Below are positions 28,621 to 36,912 of a DNA stretch of 51,904 nt, in pieces; within the stretch, counting starts at the first letter, position 1; each line of letters starts with the position of its first letter. This DNA comes from an uncultured Rubripirellula sp. (GTDB lineage Bacteria > Planctomycetota > Planctomycetia > Pirellulales > Pirellulaceae), in NCBI GenBank assembly GCA_938075415.1, contig CALJHC010000036.1, positions 1-51,904 on the forward strand. The letters are read 5' to 3'. The position numbers and the translations under genes were made by a program. A model generated the notes under the pieces. That model did no database searches, was not told the DNA's origin, and saw only the letters and a list, made by a program, of their open reading frames with translations.

Positions 28621-29921
28621 GATTGTGTGCTCCTGATGGTGTCGATAATTATCGGCAAAGTTTCGACGGGTGCCTCCTGAATCGAAATAGCCGAAGACAA
28701 AAGCTTCAAGGCCCGAATATTACGTTGCTCATCACAAGAAAGATAAATTTTCGCCCAGTCCTCACCAGCACTAATCTGATCACCCACTCGTTTCGTCAAT
28801 TCCAAACCGACGGTGTGATCGATGGAATCACTCTTTCTCTCCCGCCCGCCGCCGAGTGCAATGAGCGCCCATCCCGCTTTGGCAGCGTCAATTTGTGTGA
28901 CATAACCAGAGGATTTAGCCGTTAGCTTAACATCCTCACCTCTAGGCGGAAGCAAGCTCAGATCGCCACCCTGTGCCGAGACCATGTCAGCAAATTTACT
29001 CGATGCCATTCCATTGAAAATATTTTCTCGCAATTTATCAACAGCAACGCCGTGACTGACGCAGATCCCGGTTGACACTAAAATGTCAGCGGCGAGATGT
29101 TCCACGGTTTCCATTAAACGAGCCTCGCCGTCTCCAGAGAGTGCTTCAATGCTCTCATGCACTTCCAGAAGATTACCGACGCACCGACCCAGCGGCTGAT
29201 CCATTCCGGTAAGAACACAATCAGTTGGCACACCCATGTGTGTCCCGGTCTTTACCAAGCATTCAGCCAAGGCTTCCGCAGATGCCTGATCTTTCATGAA
29301 CGCTCCGCTTCCCACCTTCACATCCAAAATCAGGTGGTCGGGATTTTCTGCCAGTTTTTTCGACAAGATACTCGACGTGATCAATGGGATCGACGACACG
29401 GTCGCGGTGGCATCCCTCAACGCGTACAGGCGTTTATCAGCGGGAGCAATGTCATCAGTTGCCCCGGTAATACAGCATCCAACACTCTCTTGGATATCCA
29501 AAATTTCGCTGATCGAGAGATCAGTACGAAACCCCGGAATCGATTCCAGTTTGTCCAAGGTTCCACCGGTCGGTCCCAAGCCACGCCCCGAAAGCTTCGG
29601 AACCCGGACACCACACGTGGCGAGAAGGGGAACCAATATCAACGACACCTTATCACCGACGCCACCGGTGGAATGTTTTGAAACGGTTGTCTCCTCGCCA
29701 CTCCAATTTAGAACCGTTCCCGAATCCAGCATCGCCTTAGTGAGATGCATGGTCTCTTCCAAGCACATCCCCCGAATGTAGATCGCCATGGCAAAAGCGG
29801 ACATCTGATAATCAGGTATCCCACCACTCAAAAAACCTTCAATCATTACGTCGATCTGCGATTGGCTTAATTCGCCACCATCGCGTTTGCGAGTAATGAT
29901 TTCGAGAGGACTGCAAGTCAT
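28617..29921 (-). CDS. Thymidine/pyrimidine-nucleoside phosphorylase
   Basis: A 434-residue phosphorylase splitting thymidine, deoxyuridine or uridine into base and (deoxy)ribose-1-phosphate. ATG 29921 gives MTCSPLEIITRKRDGGELS, matching the usual start of the family; a TTG at 29948 would add nine residues and lacks a ribosome binding site. The phosphate/glycine-rich signature KHSTGGVGDKVSLILVPL (about 76-93) and SGRGLGPTGGTLDKLESIPG follow. The last third is the typical alpha/beta domain. It is the first gene of the salvage operon and overlaps cdd by four bases. Specificity between thymidine (DeoA) and general pyrimidine (Pdp) cannot be read by eye. Confidence 0.94.
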   Translation of the reverse strand: MTCSPLEIITRKRDGGELSQSQIDVMIEGFLSGGIPDYQMSAFAMAIYIRGMCLEETMHLTKAMLDSGTVLNWSGEETTVSKHSTGGVGDKVSLILVPLLATCGVRVPKLSGRGLGPTGGTLDKLESIPGFRTDLSISEILDIQESVGCCITGATDDIAPADKRLYALRDATATVSSIPLITSSILSKKLAENPDHLILDVKVGSGAFMKDQASAEALAECLVKTGTHMGVPTDCVLTGMDQPLGRCVGNLLEVHESIEALSGDGEARLMETVEHLAADILVSTGICVSHGVAVDKLRENIFNGMASSKFADMVSAQGGDLSLLPPRGEDVKLTAKSSGYVTQIDAAKAGWALIALGGGRERKSDSIDHTVGLELTKRVGDQISAGEDWAKIYLSCDEQRNIRALKLLSSAISIQEAPVETLPIIIDTIRSTQS

Positions 29922-30127
29922 AGAATCGTCAACGCTCTGGTGTGTCAAATAGGTTTCGGTCGGCCGCAGAACATCCTTCCCGTGGCGTTACCGAAATATA
30001 AGCCGGTCGCATTTAAAACAGTGCCACCGATCTAAGGCTGTCAGGATCAAGTACTTCGAATGTTGACATTGCCGATCCTTCTCTCCTCAACCGCTAGTTT
30101 CGAGTAGTTAAGTCAGGCAGCCAAACA

Positions 30128-31702
30128 CTATGGTTTCCGATTGACTCGTTTTATTGGCAGGAAAGTGACGACACGATCATTATCCACCGCGCTGCCAGGA
30201 GTGCTGCGTCCATTTTCCACTTCTTTCTTCAAGCGGGACAGCAATGACTGAACAACCTCTGGATGCTGGTTCATCACGTTGGTTCGTTCTCCCCGGTCCA
30301 GCTTTAGGTTGAATAATTGCATCTCGGGTAAATTCCTTTTGATTGCATCAGGCTCGCGGGGTGCGCTCCAACCGCCACTGCCGGAGGAAAGACAAAGCTT
30401 CCATTCACCCATTCGAATGGAAAAATTTCCCGATATCGAGTGGCTGATTAACGAATCCCGCATGTTAGTTTCGGATCCATCAAAAAGTGGAAGCCAGCTG
30501 TGTGAGTCCTCACCGCCAACATCTTGAGGCTCAGTTTCAATAATGTCTCTGAGGGTTGCATAAAAATCCGTCAAGCATGCAACCGCAGAAGTCGTTTGAC
30601 CTGCCTTGATACGACTAGGCCACTTTGCAATTAAGGGTACTCGATGGCCACCCTCATAGATGTCCGCCTTGTGACCGCGATAACCGGCACTCGGGTCGTG
30701 GCCATGTCCCTTCAGAACACCGAAATTTGCTTCAGGCGAACAGCCGTTGTCGCTGGAAAAAACAATCAACGTGTTATCGTCGATGCCAAGCTTCCGCAAC
30801 GTTTCAAAAAGCTGACCCATGTGATGGTCGATCTGCATCACAAAGTCCGCGTAAGGATTCATCCCACTCGCGTCTTTGAAGGGTGCAACTGGCACAATTG
30901 GGGTGTGGGGAGCTGGCAGTGCCAGGTAAAGAAAGAACGGTTGTTTGGACGCTTTGTCTCCGGCTCTCTCTTCAACGTGCTGAATGCTTTTCTCAAAAAG
31001 ATGCGGAAGTACGTCATCAATGACAAAGTCGGGACTGATCGGCCCTTTGCGATACCAACCGTAAGGATCCTGTTGCTTAGTGACTCCCTCTTCCCTTGTT
31101 GGAATGGCAGTAGGTTTTCCGGTATCCACCCAAACGTAAGGCGGCATATCTAACGATCCACAATGCGCATAATATCCATCAAACCCATTGATATCAGGTC
31201 CATTGCTCACGGCTCTCGAAAAATCAATCTGCCGGGCACTCCTGTCACCCAACTCAGTTCTGGCCCAATCCCAACCGAGATGCCACTTACCGATCATCTG
31301 GGTGTGGTAACCAGCTGACCGCAGAAGATGCGCAACCGTTGGGCGGTCCGCTGGAATCAGGTGATCGCTGGTGCCGCTCAAGACACCTTTGGCCAGCCTT
31401 GACCGCCAGTTGTATCGTCCCGTCATCAAACCATAACGCGTTGGCGTGCAAACTGCGCTCGGGCTATGGGCATCCAAAAACGTGATTCCCTGAGACGCCA
31501 TTTGGGAAAGATTTGGTGTCTTAATTTTGGCTGATGGATTGGTCGCAGCGATGTCACCAATGCCAAGGTCATCAGCCAACACAAAAATGACGTTCGGTGG
31601 CGATGCCGCAAAACTAAGACTAGAGGTACAAAGTAAAGTCACAGCAATCAAAACCGCCGCCATGGGCGAAGCCAGCAAAAATCGGTCTAGTCGTTGAAAC
31701 AT
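30128..31702 (-). CDS. Secreted arylsulfatase (type I sulfatase)
   Basis: A 524-residue sulfatase. ATG 31702 is preferred because GAGAG lies seven bases upstream and it starts a good signal peptide (residues about 10-33); ATG 31735 is an alternative that adds 11 residues. The metal-binding PPNVIFVLADDLGIGD is followed by the formylglycine motif C-T-P-T-R in SAVCTPTRYGLMTGRYNWR (C85 from this start). Later family elements are GKWHLGWD, FFLYLALPAPHTPIVP and FSSDNGCSPEA, typical of the arylsulfatase A-like branch. It differs from the first sulfatase (C-N-P-S-R), suggesting another substrate. It stands alone, downstream of no other gene, and divergent to the third DUF1592 unit. Confidence 0.93.
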   Translation of the reverse strand: MFQRLDRFLLASPMAAVLIAVTLLCTSSLSFAASPPNVIFVLADDLGIGDIAATNPSAKIKTPNLSQMASQGITFLDAHSPSAVCTPTRYGLMTGRYNWRSRLAKGVLSGTSDHLIPADRPTVAHLLRSAGYHTQMIGKWHLGWDWARTELGDRSARQIDFSRAVSNGPDINGFDGYYAHCGSLDMPPYVWVDTGKPTAIPTREEGVTKQQDPYGWYRKGPISPDFVIDDVLPHLFEKSIQHVEERAGDKASKQPFFLYLALPAPHTPIVPVAPFKDASGMNPYADFVMQIDHHMGQLFETLRKLGIDDNTLIVFSSDNGCSPEANFGVLKGHGHDPSAGYRGHKADIYEGGHRVPLIAKWPSRIKAGQTTSAVACLTDFYATLRDIIETEPQDVGGEDSHSWLPLFDGSETNMRDSLISHSISGNFSIRMGEWKLCLSSGSGGWSAPREPDAIKRNLPEMQLFNLKLDRGERTNVMNQHPEVVQSLLSRLKKEVENGRSTPGSAVDNDRVVTFLPIKRVNRKP

Positions 31703-32268
31703 TCGATTGCTCTCGCGATAAAACAAATTAACCATCAGTCTCTCAAGTTGTATCCAAATGTTTAAAAGAAAATCAACGTCTGAACGATAGCCCTTGACCG
31801 TGACACCGAATCGCTGCCAAATGCGTCGGACTCTCTCTCCTGCAAATTACCCCAGTTCCCACACCTATCTCTCGACGCCGACATTGTAACCCGTTTCCCT
31901 AAGCCACGAGAGTGCGTGTGTTTCAATCGAATTCCCATGGCACAACGTCGGTAAACCTTCACCGTAAAAAGCGACATGACAGCTTTACCCGCCAGCCCGG
32001 CAAAAAGACCGGATCTTTCCTGGCCAGTTGTGCGAGACATCCTCTGGTGCACATGTTTTTCATTGGATTGGTTCTGACGTGGGTTAGATTACCCTTTTTC
32101 CATCCCTAACCATGACATCCTTTAGGATAGGGATTTCAATGGCATGGTAACCTGAGGCTGAATGCTGCTTGCCAGCCTGCCACCGAAATTACCTGAACAG
32201 CTCTGCAAAATTCGCATGGCGATATCTATTGTTGATTTTACTCCTGCTTGCTGGAAAAGGCCCCAAGG
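31703..32268. other. Divergent intergenic region
   Basis: Gap between the divergent sulfatase and the third DUF1592/DUF1552 unit. Short frames overlap one another on both strands and show no motifs. GGTTAG at about 32082 can pair with CTAACC at about 32105; no promoter pair is convincing. Confidence 0.45.
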
Positions 32269-34269
32269 ATGCGTCCCTTACTTTCAATCGTTGTTCTCTT
32301 GTTGCTTTGCCTGAGCCATCATGGTTTAGCAGAACAGCCAGATGACGCCTCGAGCAAGGAAAGCAAGTTACCGGCTTGGACCACCGACTTTACCGAACGG
32401 GTGAAGCCGATCCTGGAGGAAAGCTGCTGTGAGTGTCATTCCAAGGCCGGCGATCAAGAAGCGGGAATCGATTTTGAGCAAATAGAAAACCTTCTGGATA
32501 TTCGACAGAACTTCAAACTTTGGCAGCGTGTCATCCGCGTCATCAATGCTGGTGAGATGCCACCAAGCGATCGTCAACCATTGACTGACAAAGACCGTCA
32601 AACAATCCAACAGTGGCACAAACGCCAGTTCGTTCCGTCGCTAACGACAAACGCTGGAGCCATAAAACCCAGAAGACTTTCGGTGCATGAATTACGTACA
32701 TCACTTCGTGCCTTATTCGGTTTCGAACTCGAGATTTCCGTTTTCGAAGCTGAGCAAACAGTCATTGAAAAGTCATTGGTTCTCAAGCTACTTCCGACGG
32801 ATCCACCTGGCCCCAGCGGCTTCACCAATGACACCTCGACAAGGCCGTTCACCGAACCATTTTGGGACCAATTCTCGATAGTGATCGAATACGGTCTGGA
32901 ACAATTTTTCTCGAAGGACAACGAAAAACAGCTTTCCAAGATTGTTGGTCCTGTCACCACCAACGGCTTAGATCACTCACAAGCAAGTGCGTTGATTCAG
33001 TATTTCTACGAACAGGCTTACCGACGGCCACCACCGGCATCATTGGTCGAACGCTCGCAATCGAAGGTCGACCAATTAGAGGGTGAAGAGCTGATGATAG
33101 CGTTGCGCAGAGAAATAAAGACGGTCCTGATGTCACCAGGATTTCTGTTTCGCGGAATAATTGCAGGCGGAAAAGTCGCCAAGGCATTGGAAGGAACACA
33201 ACCGGGAACCCGCGTCAGAATCGATCCTCATGAGATTGCCGAGCGTCTCAGTTTTTTTCTTTGGGGAATGCCACCCGACGACGAATTGAGGCGACATGCT
33301 AATGCAGGCAGCCTGCTTCAAGCGGATATCTACAGAGCGCAAATGAAACGTATGCTTGTCGATGCACGAGGCAAGAACCTTGCAGATCGCTTCGCCGTTG
33401 AGTGGTTGACTCTCGATGAGATTTCGAAAGTTTCCAACAACCCTCCGGTTTCACACGCGTTAAGACAACAGCCAATTGATTTTATCAGTTACTTGATCCA
33501 GGAGGATCGTCCGCTGACAGAGCTGATTGATTCAAGGGTAACTTTTGCCAACCCGCACACCTCAAAATACTATCCCGGCGATAGGAAAAACCTTCCTGCG
33601 TATCGGAAAGATCGCGGGATCGAGGTGGAGATTGTCACCAATTCCCGCCTGAAACTGCAAGCAACGCCAGAAAGGGGCGGATTACTGACCATGCCAGGAA
33701 TTTTGGCGATGAATCGTGGACCGGTTCTTCGTGGGACTTGGATTCTGGAACGTATCCTTGGGACTCACCTGCCTGAACCCCCAGCAAATATCGGACAGGT
33801 TCCACCCAATCAACCTGGGAACAAACTGAGCTTTAGAAAACGATTCGAAATACACCGTGACCAGCCGGCTTGTGCAAAATGCCACGACCAAATCGACCCA
33901 TTGGGGTTCGCCCTGCAAAGGTACAAACTGGACGGGACCTATCTAAACGACCAATCCGCCCAATCACTGGCCATCGATACCAGTGGAAAATTGCCAACCG
34001 GAGAAAACTTCACAAATTTCCCTGAACTGAAACGGTTATTGACGACCGATCGCCGTGAGCAAGTCGTTCGTAACCTCGTCGAGCGAATGCTGTCCTATGC
34101 ACTCTGCCGTGAACTACAATGGCACGATCAGGGTACCATCGAGGAAATCACTCAATTAATGACCTCGCCGCCCCTTTCTGACCAAGATGAGGTTCCAACT
34201 GGCACGTTCCAGGAGTTAATTTGGCAGGTGATCAATAGTGTTCCCTTCCAATATGCCGCGAATCTTTAG
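32269..34269 (+). CDS. DUF1592/DUF1588/DUF1585-type exported protein with CxxCH, third copy
   Basis: A 666-residue exported protein, shorter than its two paralogues here (833 and 848). The frame is open from TTG 32248, but ATG 32269 follows an AAGG box at about eight bases and starts the signal peptide MRPLLSIVVLLLLCLSHHGL. The first haem-like motif is C53-C-E-C-H57; RLSVHELRTSLRALFG is DUF1587-like, RIDPHEIAERLSFFLWGMPPD is DUF1592-like, GGLLTMPGILAMNRGP starts DUF1588 with ACAKCHDQIDPLGFALQ near residue 534, and a DUF1585-like end follows. It lies 122 bases before the third DUF1552 gene; unlike the other two pairs there is no overlap. Confidence 0.9.
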   Translation: MRPLLSIVVLLLLCLSHHGLAEQPDDASSKESKLPAWTTDFTERVKPILEESCCECHSKAGDQEAGIDFEQIENLLDIRQNFKLWQRVIRVINAGEMPPSDRQPLTDKDRQTIQQWHKRQFVPSLTTNAGAIKPRRLSVHELRTSLRALFGFELEISVFEAEQTVIEKSLVLKLLPTDPPGPSGFTNDTSTRPFTEPFWDQFSIVIEYGLEQFFSKDNEKQLSKIVGPVTTNGLDHSQASALIQYFYEQAYRRPPPASLVERSQSKVDQLEGEELMIALRREIKTVLMSPGFLFRGIIAGGKVAKALEGTQPGTRVRIDPHEIAERLSFFLWGMPPDDELRRHANAGSLLQADIYRAQMKRMLVDARGKNLADRFAVEWLTLDEISKVSNNPPVSHALRQQPIDFISYLIQEDRPLTELIDSRVTFANPHTSKYYPGDRKNLPAYRKDRGIEVEIVTNSRLKLQATPERGGLLTMPGILAMNRGPVLRGTWILERILGTHLPEPPANIGQVPPNQPGNKLSFRKRFEIHRDQPACAKCHDQIDPLGFALQRYKLDGTYLNDQSAQSLAIDTSGKLPTGENFTNFPELKRLLTTDRREQVVRNLVERMLSYALCRELQWHDQGTIEEITQLMTSPPLSDQDEVPTGTFQELIWQVINSVPFQYAANL

Positions 34270-34391
34270 GTGGCAGCCTGTGGTTGTTGCCTAGTTGAGA
34301 ATGTTGGATGGAAGCGTTTGTTGGTCACAAGCCGATTAAGAGCAGTGTTGCGAGCCGGTAGGTTGTACTTTTTTCATGAGGAATTCGGTTG

Positions 34392-35975
34392 ATGAGCCGT
34401 TTAATCCAACGCAGGCATTTTTTGCGAAGTGTTGCCGGTCCTGTTCTTCCCTTGCCGTTCCTGAATCTGATGCGATCCAGCGGCCAAGCCGCCGACCAAG
34501 CCGCACCACCGTTGCGATTCATGACGCTCTTTAAGCCCAACGGTGTACATCCACCCAGCTGGAACATTAATGGTGGGACTGAATTTGACTTTCGCATGTC
34601 GCCTTTAATGCAACCCTTTGCCAAGCACCGCGACGAGCTCGTCATTCTCGATAACTTGGGTGACTTTGGGTTCTCATCGCACGCCAATTCCACTCGCCGC
34701 TTCCTCAGCGGGCACCATCGCAACACCAAAACTGCTTCGGTGGATCAACTGATCGCGGATCGAATCGGTCATCAAACAACTCATCGATCATTAGAGCTCA
34801 CCACAGAGGGATTATTCCCCAATCAGATCGGCTGTAGTTACGTCTCCTACGATCACAATGGTGCTCCGATTCCCCGCGACAGCGACCCACAACTGGTTTT
34901 CGACCGTTTATTCCGCAGTCCATTGCAAAATCCGCGTCAACGCAAAGAGATGCGAAGCTTGCTGGATCGTGTTAGTGAAGACGCAAAAGACTTAGTTCGA
35001 ATCGCGGGCGTGGAAGATCGACAAACCATCGATCAGTACCTCTCTGTCGTGAGATCAACCGAAAAACGCTTGAACCGAATCAACAAGGAGGCACCGGAAG
35101 TCAACACAGGCTCTTTCCAACGCCCTGTCGCTCCAGCGAACCTTGATGAACAAGTCGAATCGATGATCGACCTGATCACACTTGCACTTTGGACTGATTC
35201 AACCAGGTGTGTTACCTACATGCTTGGAAACAGCAACAGCAGAATGATCTTCAACTTCCTCGGGATCAACGAACAACATCACTATCTCTCGCATTTCTTT
35301 AGAAACTTTTCACGAACAAATCTTGATGCCCTACTCAAAATAAGTCTTTGGCATATGGAAAAATTTGATTATCTCTTGGACCGAATGAAGTCCTTCAAAG
35401 ACCAAGACGGTACTTTGCTGGATAACAGCCTTGTTCTTTTCGGTTCTGGGATGGGCCACAGTGATAATCATACCGCCACCCGCCTTCCAATTGTGTTAGC
35501 AGGAAAAGCAGGAGGACGCTTAAAGACAGGTCGCTATCTTCGTTATTCGCAAAATCAGGAACTGGGAAAATTACATTTATCAGTCTTGAGAATGTTCGGA
35601 GATAAGACAAGTGAAATCGGTTTCGCTGATACACCGCTATCCGGTCTAGATGGGTCCAACTACGAACCTTATCAAGAGAAAGTCTTCGAGAGTTGGGTAC
35701 GACATAGCGAGGACGCAGTCGAGGCGCAAGGAAGGCTACGGTTATCCGAGGACCTCAACGAGGCTCGCATCTTTTATTTAGATATCGTTGGAAAGCCATC
35801 GCTCCGAATCGATGTGCCGTTCCGTGACTTTCATCATTTCAATCTAGCCTACCATTGCGGTACTGCGATTCGATTCAGTGCTTCGGTCTCCGAGCAGAAT
35901 GGTGTTCGGGTTGTGACGAAAATCAAGAGCCTTGAATCCGTCTTTGGCAGGAAACCTGGCACCGCAAATGGCTGA
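34392..35975 (+). CDS. DUF1552 Tat-exported protein with C-terminal extension
   Basis: A 527-residue DUF1552 protein, about 60-80 residues longer than the other two copies here. ATG 34392 follows GAGGA at nine bases; the TTG three bases earlier is a less likely start. The Tat signal is LIQRRHFLRSVAGPVLPLPF. The family elements are LRFMTLFKPNGVHPPSWN, the histidine patch in DNLGDFGFSSHANS and FLSGHH, and DNSLVLFGSGMGHSDNH. The DUF1552 core appears to end near residue 420; the remaining about 100 residues (from NYEPYQEK) are mixed charged and aromatic sequence I cannot place. The partner DUF1592-type gene lies immediately upstream. Confidence 0.87.
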   Translation: MSRLIQRRHFLRSVAGPVLPLPFLNLMRSSGQAADQAAPPLRFMTLFKPNGVHPPSWNINGGTEFDFRMSPLMQPFAKHRDELVILDNLGDFGFSSHANSTRRFLSGHHRNTKTASVDQLIADRIGHQTTHRSLELTTEGLFPNQIGCSYVSYDHNGAPIPRDSDPQLVFDRLFRSPLQNPRQRKEMRSLLDRVSEDAKDLVRIAGVEDRQTIDQYLSVVRSTEKRLNRINKEAPEVNTGSFQRPVAPANLDEQVESMIDLITLALWTDSTRCVTYMLGNSNSRMIFNFLGINEQHHYLSHFFRNFSRTNLDALLKISLWHMEKFDYLLDRMKSFKDQDGTLLDNSLVLFGSGMGHSDNHTATRLPIVLAGKAGGRLKTGRYLRYSQNQELGKLHLSVLRMFGDKTSEIGFADTPLSGLDGSNYEPYQEKVFESWVRHSEDAVEAQGRLRLSEDLNEARIFYLDIVGKPSLRIDVPFRDFHHFNLAYHCGTAIRFSASVSEQNGVRVVTKIKSLESVFGRKPGTANG

Positions 35976-36912
35976 TCCTCTTCACGAAGGTAAAGGGATC
36001 ACGTGTAAGAATGCACCATCACAGCATGTGATCTTAGCCTCGTCAGATTCGATCGACTCGACAATTACAACTTACTCTGGCATCCCGTTCGGAGCCAAAG
36101 TCAGGTCACTTCTTTACGATCAGGAATGGATCCCGTAGGTCAAGTCGCTGAATGTTCGCTGACCAAACTGGATGTCTACCCTTTCGTCTGTCGAAATCCA
36201 GTTCAGTGGACGAACCTGCAGGTACTAGCTGCATCTCTCTCAAGAAAAACTGCGCTGTGCTGTTCGCAAATTTTCAAGTCAATGGCCGATGCGGCAGGTT
36301 AGGACTTGGCCCACATCTTGGGTTTCACTTGCTGTCATCTGAAACCTTGACAGCAATTTTTTGTTCATGTCGGTTGCGAGGCTGCGTGCGGTTTCCCCCC
36401 CCGAAACCAGCGTGTTGATTCGGCGTAAACTGTTCGTCACCCGCGGATCGCTGCGACTTGCTTAGAACAGTGGTTCATCACCCACTTTTTAGAAACGCGA
36501 GCTGATGATTCCCCCCTCGAGCATTAGCCACTTACTGACCGAACGTCGCGACTCTTAACTTGATTACCTGGTCAACCCCGTTTGAAATTGGTTTCCGTCT
36601 CGCGTTTCCGAAGGAACTGTGGGCTCCGTTTCAATCGCTCTGCCTTACAAGAACACACCCTGGTCTCATCTTGCTATCCCATGGGTCGCCGAATCTCAAA
36701 TTGCGACCCAGCGTCATAACCCTGTCAAAGCCGTGCTAACCCTTCCAAGCACACCAGCTGCCTGTTTTGCATGGTTTGAACGACATCTTACCAGCGAAGT
36801 TCGTTTTGGCACACGACTTGCTTGAAGTACTCTCAATAACACGGGGGATCGATAGGAATAACTGACTTGGCGTATATGGCATCAAAATATTCACCGGAAA
36901 GCTAACGATCTA
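35976..36912. other. Long intergenic region with a structured terminator
   Basis: No gene is supported: the short frames at 36152-36418 and 36619-36825 lack motifs and good starts. The notable element is the overlapping hairpin pair at 36321-36362. Upstream of it AACCTGC (36213-36219) can pair with GCAGGTT (36294-36300), which would enclose 74 bases and could make the whole 36213-36362 stretch a folded RNA. A run of eight C lies at about 36393-36401. The leader of the subtilase gene occupies the last several hundred bases. Confidence 0.5.
36321..36362 (+). terminator. Intrinsic terminator overlapped by a competing hairpin
   Basis: TTGCTGTCA (36329-36337) pairs perfectly with TGACAGCAA (36348-36356), followed directly by six T (36357-36362): a good intrinsic terminator on the + strand. 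GGTTTCA (36321-36327) can instead pair with TGAAACC (36340-36346), which traps the 5' arm of the terminator in its loop, so the two stems interfere sterically. The arrangement is that of an attenuator, but it lies 354 bases after the DUF1552 gene and 550 before the subtilase, so it may equally end a 3' untranslated region or small RNA. Confidence 0.72.

Noticed and set aside
29157..29681. 174-codon plus-strand frame
   Set aside because: Antisense to deoA, which has unmistakable signature motifs.
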